DNA from: Mitsuokella sp. oral taxon 131 str. W9106
Lineage (GTDB): Bacteria > Bacillota > Negativicutes > Selenomonadales > Selenomonadaceae
Length of the DNA stretch: 64,000 bases
NCBI RefSeq assembly: GCF_000469545.1
Contig: NZ_KI273057.1
Coordinates: forward strand, 62,001-126,000
Reading direction: 5' to 3'
Shown: positions 40,593-51,300 of the stretch, in pieces
Layout: each line of letters opens with the position of its first letter
How positions within the stretch are numbered: the first letter of the stretch is position 1
Program-made: the position numbers and the translations under genes
Notes under the pieces: generated by a model
What the model saw: only the letters and a program-made list of their open reading frames with translations
Told to the model about the DNA's origin: nothing
Databases searched by the model: none

Positions 40593-43199
40593 ATGAAAAA
40601 GCGTTTTGTAGTGCTCGATGGGAGCAGCCTCATCTTTCGTGCGTTTTATGCGCTGCCGCCTATGACAAGCGCACAAGGACAGCCGACGGGAGCTATACTC
40701 GGTTTTTCCAATATGCTCACGCGTCTCCTCTCTGACCTCAAACCCGATTTGATGGCTCTTGCTTTTGACAAGAGCCGTCATACGTTTCGGACGGAACGTT
40801 ATGCAGACTACAAGGGAACGCGCGATAAGACGCCGGAAGATCTCCTCTCGCAGGTTGTGCTTCTAAAGGACTTCTGTGCCCATTACGGCATCCCGTTCCT
40901 CGAAAAGGATCGTTACGAGGCGGATGATATCATCGGAACACTTGCGACGCAGGCAGCGGCACAGGGATTCGATGTTCTTGTCGTTACGGGCGACCGCGAT
41001 GCGCTGCAGCTCATACGCCCAAATCTTCGCGTCATGCTGACGAAAAAGGGTATTACGGAGCTTGCAGCGTACGATGAGGCAGCATTTCAGGAAGAATACG
41101 GCTTTGCGCCGATTCGCCTCGTCGACCTTAAAGGACTCATGGGCGATACGTCGGACAACATACCAGGCGTTCCTGGCATCGGGCCGAAGACAGCGGGCAA
41201 GCTTCTCGTCGAGTACGGAAGCATTGAGTCCGTATTTGCGCATCTCGAAGAGATTTCGGGGAAAAAGCTGCATGAGAATCTCGTGACGTATCAGGCGCAG
41301 GCGATGCTATCCAAGGAGCTCGCTACGATTGAGATCGCTGTTCCTGATATGCACTTCGAGGCAGAAGCGTACGCGCTCCACCCCAATGCGGCAGCCATGA
41401 AGTCGTTCTGTGATCGATACGAACTTCACATGGTTTGGAAAAATTTCGTGAAATCGTTCCACGTGGTATCTGAGGACGCGATGGCAGCGGAAGAAGAAAC
41501 GCTTTCCGATGCGTTCATCGCGTGGTCGGAGCGGGATATCGCACGCATAGAAAGGGAAACACACTGCGCGATTTCTGCCGTATGGGAAGGCGATCATCCT
41601 TTTGAAACGATGCAGGGGGTTGCGGTCGCGATAGCGGCGGAGGACGGTGAAGTCGGCTTTATTGCGCGCGATGATACGGCGTGGGTGCCACTTATGACAG
41701 CATTGTCGGCGTCGGATTCCGTTTGCCTGCTCGACTTCAAGCAGTACGCGCATGCGGGCTTTTCCCCCGCACGCCTTCCGTTTGATGCCATGCTCGCAGG
41801 ATACTTGCTTAGCCCGGAGCGCGGCGATTATACGCTTGGGCAGCTCCTTCACACCTATGCACCGAATGTTTTCGTGCAAGAGACGTTTCAGGATTCGGCA
41901 CATCGCGCCGCATGGGAGGCGCGGACACTGCGGAAACTCTATCCGCTGCTTCAAAGGGCACTCGCGAAAAAAAACTTGGAAGACCTGTTTACAAAAGTGG
42001 AACTCCCGCTCGCACGCGTGCTTTCCGCACTTGAGCAGCGCGGCATCTATGTCAACCGCGAGCATTTAGAGGCGGAGACAGAGCGCGTGGCAGCACACAT
42101 TCATGCGATGGAGCAAGAGATATACGAGGCGGCGGGCAGGGAGTTCAACGTCAATTCCCCCAAGCAGCTCGGCACCGTCCTATTCGAAGAGCTCGGGCTG
42201 ACACCGCTCAAGAAGACGAAGACGGGTTACTCGACGAATGCCGAAGTGTTGGAGTCGCTGCGCACGAAGCATCCGATTATCGAAAAGATTCTCGCGTATC
42301 GTCTTTGGAGCAAGCTTAAATCGACGTATCTCGATGGGAGCGCGCCCCTCATTCGCGTGAAGACGGGACGCATTCATACGCGCTTTAATCAGACGACGAC
42401 AGCAACGGGCAGGCTCTCAAGTTCTGAGCCGAATCTCCAAAATATTCCCGTGCGGACAGAGGAGGGGCGCACGATCCGCGCGCTCTTTGAGCCGGGCGAA
42501 GGATATGATTTCCTGCTCTCTGCTGACTATTCGCAGATCGAGCTTCGGATTCTCGCGCATCTGTCAGGCGACGCGAATTTCATCGACGCGTTCCGCCACG
42601 ATTATGATGTCCATGCCCATACGGCATCGGAGGTCTTCGGCGTGCCAATGGAAGCGGTGACGCCGGAGCTTCGCCGCAAAGCGAAGGCGGTCAATTTCGG
42701 CATCGTTTACGGCATCAGCGACTATGGTCTCGCGCGCGATCTTCATATTTCGCGCAAGGAAGCGGGGGATTACATTGCGCGTTACTTCGCGCGCTATCCC
42801 GGCATCCGCTCCTTTATGGACCACATGGTAGGCGAAGCGCATGCGAATGGCTTCGTCACGACGATGCTCGGAAGAAGGCGCGAACTGCCTGGGATCAAGA
42901 GCCGTAATTTCAATCAGCGTGCCCTTGCGGAACGCATGGCGATGAATACGCCTATCCAAGGCACGGCGGCAGACATCATCAAGCTCGCGATGATCGAAGC
43001 AGAAAAAAAACTGCATGAAGCGGGAACGAAGAGCCGTATCCTGCTGCAGGTACACGATGAACTCCTGCTCGAAGTCGTGTCGGATGAACTCGAGCTCGTA
43101 CAGGATATTTTGAAGACCGCCATGGAACATATCGTGAAGCTTTCGGTTCCGCTTACGATCGATATCCATTGGGGAAAGAATTGGGCAGAGGCAAAGTGA
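40593..43199 (+). CDS. polA: DNA polymerase I (5'-nuclease and polymerase; proofreading site lost)
   Basis: 868 residues. The N-terminal 5'-nuclease (about 1-290) shows LDGSSLIFRAFYALP, RYEADDIIGTLA, VTGDRDALQL and GDTSDNIPGVPGIGPKTA. The polymerase domain (about 490-868) has TATGRLSS, LLSADYSQIELR (motif A, about 643), RRKAKAVNFGIVYG (motif B) and QVHDELLLEV (motif C, about 821). In the middle domain the DxE and later Asp residues needed for 3'-5' proofreading are not present (AISAVWEGDHPFE, AWEARTLRKLY), as in Bacillus-type Pol I. ATG 40593 follows GAGCGAGG. Head of the polA-coaE-slt-polC-addBA run. Confidence 0.95.
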   Translation: MKKRFVVLDGSSLIFRAFYALPPMTSAQGQPTGAILGFSNMLTRLLSDLKPDLMALAFDKSRHTFRTERYADYKGTRDKTPEDLLSQVVLLKDFCAHYGIPFLEKDRYEADDIIGTLATQAAAQGFDVLVVTGDRDALQLIRPNLRVMLTKKGITELAAYDEAAFQEEYGFAPIRLVDLKGLMGDTSDNIPGVPGIGPKTAGKLLVEYGSIESVFAHLEEISGKKLHENLVTYQAQAMLSKELATIEIAVPDMHFEAEAYALHPNAAAMKSFCDRYELHMVWKNFVKSFHVVSEDAMAAEEETLSDAFIAWSERDIARIERETHCAISAVWEGDHPFETMQGVAVAIAAEDGEVGFIARDDTAWVPLMTALSASDSVCLLDFKQYAHAGFSPARLPFDAMLAGYLLSPERGDYTLGQLLHTYAPNVFVQETFQDSAHRAAWEARTLRKLYPLLQRALAKKNLEDLFTKVELPLARVLSALEQRGIYVNREHLEAETERVAAHIHAMEQEIYEAAGREFNVNSPKQLGTVLFEELGLTPLKKTKTGYSTNAEVLESLRTKHPIIEKILAYRLWSKLKSTYLDGSAPLIRVKTGRIHTRFNQTTTATGRLSSSEPNLQNIPVRTEEGRTIRALFEPGEGYDFLLSADYSQIELRILAHLSGDANFIDAFRHDYDVHAHTASEVFGVPMEAVTPELRRKAKAVNFGIVYGISDYGLARDLHISRKEAGDYIARYFARYPGIRSFMDHMVGEAHANGFVTTMLGRRRELPGIKSRNFNQRALAERMAMNTPIQGTAADIIKLAMIEAEKKLHEAGTKSRILLQVHDELLLEVVSDELELVQDILKTAMEHIVKLSVPLTIDIHWGKNWAEAK

Positions 43200-43235
43200 T
43201 CCGTTTGTCCACTTATATTGGGGAAGGAAGTATCT

Positions 43236-43841
43236 ATGCAGACGATAGGGCTTACCGGCGGGATTGCGAGCGGCAAGAGCACGGTTTCCCACATGATTCG
43301 GGCAAAGGGCGCCCGCGTGATCGATGCGGACGCCATCGCGAAGCGCCTCTCTGTGCCGGGCGGCTCGATTCATCGCGCGTTCGTCCAGCATTTTCCTTTT
43401 TCGTTTTTTTTGCCTGACGGCACAATGGATCGGCGGCGTATCGGCAGATTCGTATTTGACCGGCCAAAGGAGAAAGCATGGATCGATGCGACGTGTCATC
43501 CGCTCATTCAAGCGGAGGCGCAAAGCGAGATGCATGAGGCGTTACGGCGCAAAGAGCGCGTCGTTGTATTTGATGTGCCGCTCCTCTACGAAGTGGGCTG
43601 GGATCGTCTCGTCGATGAGGTTTGGCTCGTCTACGTGCCGCCTGCCGTGCAGCTCGCTAGGCTCATGGCTCGCGAAGGGAATGAAGAGGAGGAGGCGCGT
43701 GCGCGCATTGCGGCACAGATGCCACTCGATGAAAAGCGCGTGCGCGCCGATGTCATCCTCGATAATTCCGGCACGCCAGACGAGCTTGCGGCGCAGTTTG
43801 AAGCTATATGGGAGGAGCGCGTCCATGGGCAGCTTCCGTGA
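43236..43841 (+). CDS. coaE: Dephospho-CoA kinase
   Basis: 201 residues. It phosphorylates dephospho-CoA in the last step of coenzyme A synthesis. P-loop GLTGGIASGKST at 5-16, VIDADAIAKRL with the catalytic Asp, CHPLI, VVFDVPLLYE and the C-terminal ILDNSGT block are all present. ATG 43236 follows GGAAGGAAG (43222-43230) and gives the family start MQTIGLTGG. It lies between polA and a lytic transglycosylase, a gene order frequent in Firmicutes (polA-mutM/coaE). Confidence 0.95.
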   Translation: MQTIGLTGGIASGKSTVSHMIRAKGARVIDADAIAKRLSVPGGSIHRAFVQHFPFSFFLPDGTMDRRRIGRFVFDRPKEKAWIDATCHPLIQAEAQSEMHEALRRKERVVVFDVPLLYEVGWDRLVDEVWLVYVPPAVQLARLMAREGNEEEEARARIAAQMPLDEKRVRADVILDNSGTPDELAAQFEAIWEERVHGQLP

Positions 43842-44436
43842 GCGCGTAGCGCAAAGGCGCCGCGTCGCGAGGCGCAAGGCGTGCATCGTGCTCCTGGCGG
43901 GCTTCTTCGGCATCGTGCTTGCCGTTTTTGCCGTCATGCGGCTTCCCGCTATGCAGCGTGCATGGCTTTATCCTTATCCGCACCGCGAGCTCGTCGAATC
44001 GTATGCCGCGAAGTATCAAGTCGACAGCGCACTCGCTGCAGCGGTGATTTGGACGGAGAGCAAGTTCAAGTGTGAGGCACATTCGCATCGCGGCGCCGTC
44101 GGGCTCATGCAGCTCATGCCTGACACGGCATTGTGGATCGCGGAACAGGTAGGCGACGAATCGTATGGGGAGTCTGTCGATGCACTTCATGAGCCGGAGC
44201 GCAATATTGGTTTTGGGATATGGTACCTCCATTCCTTGGAGCAGGAATTCCATGGCAATGATTGCCTAGCGCTTGCCGCTTACAATGCAGGCCGCGGCAA
44301 CGTGCACGAATGGATGAAGCGGTATGATTGGGGATACGACTTTGCGGATGCGGCCGCAATTCCTTACACGGAGACGCGCGAATACGTCCAGCGTGTACTC
44401 GAAACGAAACAACACTATGAATCCTTGTACCCGTAA
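43825..44436 (+). CDS. Membrane-anchored lytic transglycosylase (SLT domain)
   Basis: 203 residues. A basic N terminus (RERVAQRRRVARRK) and one membrane helix (about 20-39) anchor the protein. The SLT domain follows: ALAAAVIWTESKFKCEA with the catalytic Glu (about residue 76), HSHRGAVGLMQLMPDTA, NIGFGIWYL and CLALAAYNAGRGNV. It cleaves peptidoglycan glycan strands to anhydromuropeptides. ATG 43825 follows GGAGGA (43811-43816) and overlaps the coaE end by 17 bases, so it is coupled to coaE. Confidence 0.92.
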   Translation: MGSFRERVAQRRRVARRKACIVLLAGFFGIVLAVFAVMRLPAMQRAWLYPYPHRELVESYAAKYQVDSALAAAVIWTESKFKCEAHSHRGAVGLMQLMPDTALWIAEQVGDESYGESVDALHEPERNIGFGIWYLHSLEQEFHGNDCLALAAYNAGRGNVHEWMKRYDWGYDFADAAAIPYTETREYVQRVLETKQHYESLYP

Positions 44437-44457
44437 GGGGCAGAAAGGATGACTGTC

Positions 44458-47400
44458 ATGCAGAAGTATCGGATTGTTCCTCAAAATGCGCATCTCTTTT
44501 GGGAGCTCATTAAGGGAATGCATCTCGATGATGCGGAGCGCACGCTGCTCAGGAATGGCGTAATTCGCCATGTCGAGGTCAGCACGCGCGAAAATCGTTG
44601 GGAGGTCGTGCTGACGTCGCCGAGTCTTATCCCGAAGGATCTATTGACACAGGCATCCGAGCAGATACGGAAGAAGTGCGCCCTTGACGAAGTCGTTTTC
44701 TATCAAGACGTCATCAATGTCGAGGACGCGCTTCCGCGCGTTTGGGATTCGGTCATTGAGCGTGTGGCAGAGGACAATCATACGGTATATGAGTTGCTGA
44801 AGCGCTCGCGTTACGTGGTAGACGGCGGTGCGCTCACGCTTTCCGTGCCAGGTGAACTGGGTTCCGAGATCATTTATGCGCACGCCGTCGTTTCACGCAT
44901 GGAGCAGGCACTAAAGGAAACGCTTGGCTATCGCTGTACCGTCGAGTGCAGTGCGAGTGAGGAAGTGCTCGAAACGCTCGGGGAAAAGGAAGCACCGGCA
45001 GCGCGTGGCCCTGTACGCATGCGTCCCCATCTCGTAGCAGCGAAAAAGGAAGCTGCAAGCGATAAGGCGGCTGTTCCTGCTGTGCACCAAAAGACGAGCA
45101 CATCTGCGTCTGAGCAAAAGAAGGCAGAATACGACGATTTAAGCAAGCCCATCGTCGTGCAGAGCACGGGAAACCTCATTTTTGGACGCGGTGTCATGGG
45201 CGAGGCGCACAAGATTGACAGTCTTGACGGCGAGACGAAGAATGTCATCCTGGAAGGAAGGATCGGAACGGGTGCGAAATCCGGCATCAAGACGAACGAG
45301 TTCCAAACGGGATCGAAACTCCTCGCATTCTGCCTCACCGATGATACGGATGGCATCGCCTGCAAAAAGTTTTTCAAGCCGAAACGTGGAAAGGCGGGCG
45401 AGGATGAGGACTTTGATGAGATCGTCGGCAAGCTCAAAGAAGGCATGGAGGTACGCGTCCGCGGTTCGGTGCGCTTCGACAGCTACATGAATGAGTACGT
45501 GCTCTTCGTCGACAGTCTTGCCGAGAAGGAAAAGAAGACGCGTGAGGATCGTGCTGGAGTAAAGCGCGTGGAACTCCATGCACACACGAAGATGAGCAGC
45601 ATGGACGCGGTCGTTTCTGTCGAGGATCTCATTCAGACAGCGGATCGCTGGGGATGGCCATCGATCGCGATCACCGATCACGGTGTCGTGCAGGCATTCC
45701 CCGATGCGGCAAAGGCACTCAAGGGATGCAAGAACGGCATCAAGATCATCTACGGCATGGAAGGATATCTCGTCGGCGAAGATTACGCACAGAAGCGTGC
45801 GAATCACATCATCTTCCTAGCGAAGAATCCGAATGGCCTTCGCAATCTCTATCAGATGGTATCGCTTTCGCATCTCAAATACTACTATCGCCAGCCGCGT
45901 CTGCCGAAGAAGATCGTTGCGGAGTACCGCAAGGATATTCTCATCGGCTCTGCCTGTGAGGCTGGTGAGCTCATCCGCGCGATCGTCGACGGACAGAGTG
46001 ACGAGACGCTGCTTGATATTGCGGGCTTCTACGATTACTTGGAGATTCAGCCGATTCACAATAACGACTTCCTGAAACGGAGTGAAAAGTTCCCGCATAT
46101 CCATACGGACGCAGACCTAACGGCCATCAACCTAAAGGTTGCGGCACTTGCAAAGAAACTCGGCAAGATGCTCGTCGCGACGTGCGACGTCCATTTTCTC
46201 AATGAGGAAGATAGCATTTACCGTGCAATTCTCATGAAGGGCAAAGGATTTGAAGACGCTGAGCTGCAGCCGCCGCTCTTCTTGCGGACGACGGAGGAGA
46301 TGCTCAAGGAGTTCGCCTATCTCGGCGAAGAGGCGGCGTACGAGGCCGTCGTGACGAATCCACGTAAAATCAGTGATATGATCGAGCGCTTCAAGCCGAT
46401 ACCGGACGATCTCTACTCGCCGATGATTCCGGGTGCCGACGATGTGATCCGCACGATGTCGTACCGCAAGGCGCGCGATATGTACGGCGAGAATCTGCCG
46501 AAGGTTGTCGAGGTGCGCCTTGAGCAGGAACTGAAGCCGATCATCGGACACGGCTTTTCCGTGCTTTACCTCATTGCGCAGCGCCTCGTCAAGAAGTCGA
46601 ATGACGACGGATACCTCGTCGGCTCGCGTGGTTCGGTCGGCTCTTCTTTCATCGCGACGATGACGGGCATCACGGAGGTCAATCCGCTTCCGCCGCATTG
46701 GCGCTGCCCGCATTGCCAGTACAGCAAGTTCATTGAAGACGGGTCTTACGGCTCAGGCTATGACCTTCCGGACAAGGAGTGCCCCGTCTGCGGCACGCCG
46801 CTCATCAAGGATGGACACGATATCCCGTTTGCCGTATTCCTCGGCTTCGATGGCGATAAGGTTCCGGATATCGACCTCAACTTTTCGGGAACGTACCAGC
46901 CCGTTGCGCACAAGTACACGGAGGTGCTGTTCGGCAAGGACAACGTCTACCGCGCAGGCTCGATCCAGACGGTTGCCGATAAAACCGCATACGGTTACGT
47001 CAAAAAGTTCTTCGAAGAAAAGGGTGTGCGCAAGCATGCCTCATACATCGACAGGATCGCGCATGGCTGCATGGGCGTCAAAAGTACGACTGGGCAGCAT
47101 CCTGCTGGAATCATGGTTGTGCCGCGCAATATGGACATCCACTTCTTCACGCCGATCCAACATCCTGCCAATAAGATGGATTGTGGCACGATCACGACGC
47201 ATTTCGATTATCACTCCATCAGCAGCCGTCTCGTCAAACTCGATATTCTCGGGCACGATGATCCGACAGTCATCAAGATGCTTGAGGATATCACGCACCG
47301 CGATCCGAAGACGATTCCGTTCGACGACGCGGCGACGATGTCGATTTTCAACTCGACGGGAGCACTCGGCGTTACGCCGGAAGAGCTTGGCGCGACGTCT

Positions 47401-48294
47401 GGGACATTCGGCATACCGGAGTTCCGCACGCCGTTTACGCGTCAGATGATCGACGACACAAATCCGGATGCGTTTTCGGATCTCGTGCGCATATCGGGTT
47501 TCTCACACGGTACGGATGTTTGGCTCGGCAATGCGCAGGATCTCATTCGTGGTGGACAGTGTACGATTAAAAACGCGATTTCGGCGCGTGACGATATCAT
47601 GATGTATCTCGCACACAATGGCATTGAGCCGCTCCTCGCATTCAAGACAATGGAAAACGTGCGAAAGGGCAAAGGCATTGCGCCGGAAGTCGTAGAGGCG
47701 CTTAGAAAGGGCGGCATCCCCGAGTGGTTCATCGAGTCGTGCCAGAAGATCAAGTATCTGTTCCCGCGCGCACATGCGACGGCCTACGTCATGATGGCGT
47801 TCCGCATCGCATTCTGCAAGGTGCATTATCCGCTCGCGTATTACGCGGCGTACTTTTCGATTCGCGCTGACGCGTTCGATGCAAATGTCATCGCACGCGG
47901 CAAGGACTTCATCAAGGAAAGGATTGAAGCACTCGAATCGATGGCGAAGGAGAAGAAGCTCGACCAAAAGCAGAACGATACGCTCATTGTCCTGCAGCTC
48001 GCATGGGAAATGTATCTGCGCGGCTACCACTGTGAGAACGTCGATCTCTACGAGTCAGATGCAGAGAAGTTCATCCTTCTCGACGATGCGCTGCTGCCGC
48101 CGCTCAGTTCCCTTTCGGGCATGGGGGCAAAGGCAGCACAGAACATCGTAGAGGCGCGTCGCTCCGGGGTGTTTACCTCGATAGAGGATCTCCGACGCCG
48201 TTCGGGCATTTCGAAGACAAACATCGAAATCCTGCGCGATCACGGCTGCTTGGAGGGCATGGGCGAGGACGATCAGATTGCACTGTTCGTCTGA
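44458..48294 (+). CDS. polC: PolC-type DNA polymerase III alpha subunit lacking the exonuclease insert
   Basis: 1278 residues. An N-terminal region (about 1-230) and an OB fold (about 235-365) precede the PHP domain beginning VELHAHTKMSSMDAV (about 371). The zinc-binding CPHCQYSKF...CPVCG block (about 752-780), the palm with PDIDLNFSG (about 803) and a C-terminal helix-hairpin-helix region (SGMGAKAAQNIVEAR) are standard for PolC. Typical PolC (about 1430 residues) carries a DEDDh 3'-5' exonuclease inserted within PHP. Here IYGMEGYLVGED (about 432-443) passes straight to RANHIIFLAKN, with no DVETTG motif anywhere. ATG 44458 follows AAAGGA at 8 bases; ATG 44449 overlaps that site. Confidence 0.95.
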   Translation: MQKYRIVPQNAHLFWELIKGMHLDDAERTLLRNGVIRHVEVSTRENRWEVVLTSPSLIPKDLLTQASEQIRKKCALDEVVFYQDVINVEDALPRVWDSVIERVAEDNHTVYELLKRSRYVVDGGALTLSVPGELGSEIIYAHAVVSRMEQALKETLGYRCTVECSASEEVLETLGEKEAPAARGPVRMRPHLVAAKKEAASDKAAVPAVHQKTSTSASEQKKAEYDDLSKPIVVQSTGNLIFGRGVMGEAHKIDSLDGETKNVILEGRIGTGAKSGIKTNEFQTGSKLLAFCLTDDTDGIACKKFFKPKRGKAGEDEDFDEIVGKLKEGMEVRVRGSVRFDSYMNEYVLFVDSLAEKEKKTREDRAGVKRVELHAHTKMSSMDAVVSVEDLIQTADRWGWPSIAITDHGVVQAFPDAAKALKGCKNGIKIIYGMEGYLVGEDYAQKRANHIIFLAKNPNGLRNLYQMVSLSHLKYYYRQPRLPKKIVAEYRKDILIGSACEAGELIRAIVDGQSDETLLDIAGFYDYLEIQPIHNNDFLKRSEKFPHIHTDADLTAINLKVAALAKKLGKMLVATCDVHFLNEEDSIYRAILMKGKGFEDAELQPPLFLRTTEEMLKEFAYLGEEAAYEAVVTNPRKISDMIERFKPIPDDLYSPMIPGADDVIRTMSYRKARDMYGENLPKVVEVRLEQELKPIIGHGFSVLYLIAQRLVKKSNDDGYLVGSRGSVGSSFIATMTGITEVNPLPPHWRCPHCQYSKFIEDGSYGSGYDLPDKECPVCGTPLIKDGHDIPFAVFLGFDGDKVPDIDLNFSGTYQPVAHKYTEVLFGKDNVYRAGSIQTVADKTAYGYVKKFFEEKGVRKHASYIDRIAHGCMGVKSTTGQHPAGIMVVPRNMDIHFFTPIQHPANKMDCGTITTHFDYHSISSRLVKLDILGHDDPTVIKMLEDITHRDPKTIPFDDAATMSIFNSTGALGVTPEELGATSGTFGIPEFRTPFTRQMIDDTNPDAFSDLVRISGFSHGTDVWLGNAQDLIRGGQCTIKNAISARDDIMMYLAHNGIEPLLAFKTMENVRKGKGIAPEVVEALRKGGIPEWFIESCQKIKYLFPRAHATAYVMMAFRIAFCKVHYPLAYYAAYFSIRADAFDANVIARGKDFIKERIEALESMAKEKKLDQKQNDTLIVLQLAWEMYLRGYHCENVDLYESDAEKFILLDDALLPPLSSLSGMGAKAAQNIVEARRSGVFTSIEDLRRRSGISKTNIEILRDHGCLEGMGEDDQIALFV

Positions 48295-48319
48295 ACGGAA
48301 AAAAGAGTGAAGGAGCACC

Positions 48320-51300
48320 ATGGTTGCCAAAATCGAATTCATTGTCGGGCGTGCCGGCACGGGCAAAACGGAGGCGTGTTTATCCGATATGTGCGAGCGC
48401 ATGGCAGCGCAGCCTCTTGGCACACCACTCATTTTGCTCCTGCCGGAGCACATGACGTACAAGGCGGAGCGTGCACTTGCCGCGCGCGTTTCGCGCGGGC
48501 ATGGATTTCTGCGCGGCTATGTATTTGGATTCCGCCGCTTTGCTCGCTACGTGCTCATGGAGACGGGAGCTCTTTCTGTGACGCGCATCAGTGAGGTCGG
48601 TCGGCGTATTCTCCTACGTCAAATTCTTTCCCATCATGCCAAGAAAAAGGATCTTGCCGTGTTCGGACGCGCTGTTCGTCGACGCGGCTTTACGGAAAGC
48701 CTATCCGCCATCATCAAGGAATGCAAGAGCTATCGCATCACGAGCGGCGTTCTTCGCGATACGGCAGAGAGCCTTTCAGGGCAGGAAAAGCTTGCGGGCA
48801 AGCTGCGCGATATGGCACTCCTTTCCGAAGAATTCGATGCGGCAATGGCGGGGAAGGCAACGGATTCCGAGGACATGATGGAAGCGCTTGCCGGCGTCCT
48901 GCCGCGTGCCGCTATCATGAAAGGCGCGGAAGTATGGCTCGATGGATTTCTATTCTTCAATCCGCAGGAGATGGAAGTGCTGCGTGAGATTCTCGCTACG
49001 GCGTCTTCGGTGCATATCGCGCTTCCGATGGCGGGCGTTTTGGACGCACAGGGAAAAGTCTTCTTGCGATTGCCTGAAAATGAACAGGAGGCTGGTCTTT
49101 TCCATCGCTCTTATTGCACGTATCAGTCTGTCCTCGCCATGGCTCACAAGGAGTTTGGTGCGTGCAGAACGATTCTTGTCCGCTTGCTTGGGCAGGCACG
49201 GCGCTATGCGAAAGGAACGGCACTTCCTGCACTTGAGCAGAAACTCTTTCGGCTCGGGGCAGAACCGATTGCGGAAAAGGCGGGCGTGTGCCTTGCCGAG
49301 ATGGCAAATCGTCGCATCGAGGTCGAGTGTGTCGCGGCGGATATTCTGCGCCTCGTCCGCGAATCAGGCTGGCGCTACCGCGACATCGGCGTGCTCGTGC
49401 GCGACCACGATGCTTACGACGGGCTTATCCCGCTCGTGTTTGAGGAGTACGGTATTGCGTTCTTTGCGGACAGCAAGCGACCGATCATGCACCATCCGCT
49501 CGCAGAGCTCATGCGATCCGCACTCGATGTCGTGACGAAGAACTGGTCGTACGAGACGGTCTTTCGTTATCTGCGGGCTGGTTTTTCGCCGCTCGTTCGC
49601 GAGGATGTGGACAGGCTTGAAAATTACGTCTTGGAGTTTGGCATCCGAGGCAGGAAGCGCTGGCAGCAGGAAGAATCTTGGAGCTGGCATCGTCGCTTCT
49701 CGCTCGAAGGCGAGGACCGCGTCGACGATGCTCGTGCGGAAGCGCTCGCACAGATTGACGGAATGCGCAGGCAGGCGGCAGAAGCGCTTTGCGCTTTCGA
49801 GCACGCGATCCGAACAGGCTGCGATGAGCGCACTCGCAATGTGCGTTGTATCACGGAAGCGCTTTATGCACTCCTCATCTCGCTGGGGGTTCCCGAACGG
49901 CTTGACGAATGGACAGAACAGGCGGAAGCGGACGGCAGGCTCGCTGATGCGGCGGAGAACCGGCAGGTCTGGGCGAATACCATCGAACTCTTTGATCAGC
50001 TCGTAGAGATTAGCGGAGACGAGGGGATTACGCTCGCGGATTACGGCGCACTTCTTTCCGATGGGCTCGATGCGCTTGAGATTGCCTTGGTTCCGCCTGG
50101 ACTCGACTATGTGACAGTCGCCTCGTTTGATCAAAACAGCATGGAAAATATACGAGGGCTGTACATTATCGGGGCGGAGAGCAATACGATGCCGCGCCGT
50201 GTCTGCGAAAAAGGGCTTTTGACGGATGCAGACCGTCTGCATATTGCCGATGCATTTTTGAAAGCGCAAAAGAGCGGTGCACCGAAACGCGAAATTTCGC
50301 GCGGCAGGCAGGAGAGCAGCTTTGGAGAGAAGTTTTTGCTCTACCATGCCTTCACCCTGCCACGCGAATACTTATGGGTATCGAATGCACTGGCAGATGG
50401 AGAGGGAAATGGTCTCATGCGTGCTGCTATCGTCAAGAAGATGCAGATGCTTCTTCCAAATGACGTGCGCACGCTCTCCGTTGGCTTGGAGACCATCGCG
50501 CGCCGCGATGATCTCCAACTCGCCGCGCCGCGTCCTGCGCTTTCAAGCCTTGCACGTGCTTTGCGCGGACAGAAGGAGCAGAGGGCGGAGGGATCGGAAG
50601 CTGCAGGCGAAGGCATGCCTGCTTTTTGGCGTGATGTCTACAACTGGGCGCGGGAGCAAAAAGAGCTTGCAAGACCCCTGCACCTCGTGATCGCCGGACT
50701 TTTTGCTACAGCGCGGGATGAGCAGCTTCCCGCGAAGCTCGCTGAGGAACTATTCGCACCGCGCGGTGTGCTTAGCGGAAGCGTCACGCAGTTTGAAAAA
50801 TTCCATCAGTGCCCATTTTCTCACTTTGCCGCGTATGGTCTGAAACTCATGGAGAGGCAGATGTATCAGTTTCGTGAGATGGATCTCGGAAAGCTCCTTC
50901 ATGCGGTGCTGCGCGCTTACAGCGAGGTCGTCAGGACGTCGTATCAAAACGACTGGGCAGCCGTGCCTGAAGAAAAGCGCAGCGCACTCTGTGGTGCGCT
51001 CGTCGATACGCTCACGCCGCGTCTCCAAAGCGAGATATTGCTGAGCCGTGACAATTACCGCCATCTGAAACAGCGCATTCGCGCGACGGCGGAGCGAACG
51101 GTGAGCCATCTCTCGGCGTGGGCAGCGTTTTCCCGGTTTCAGCCTGCTTTCTTTGAAGAGCCGTTCGGACATGCGAGCGACAGCGTGCAGCTTACGCCGC
51201 TGCAATTGGGCGAAGGATATGCGCTTTCCTTTAAGGGGCAGATCGACCGGCTCGATCTTCATACAAGTGACCGGTATTTCCTCATCATCGATTACAAGAC

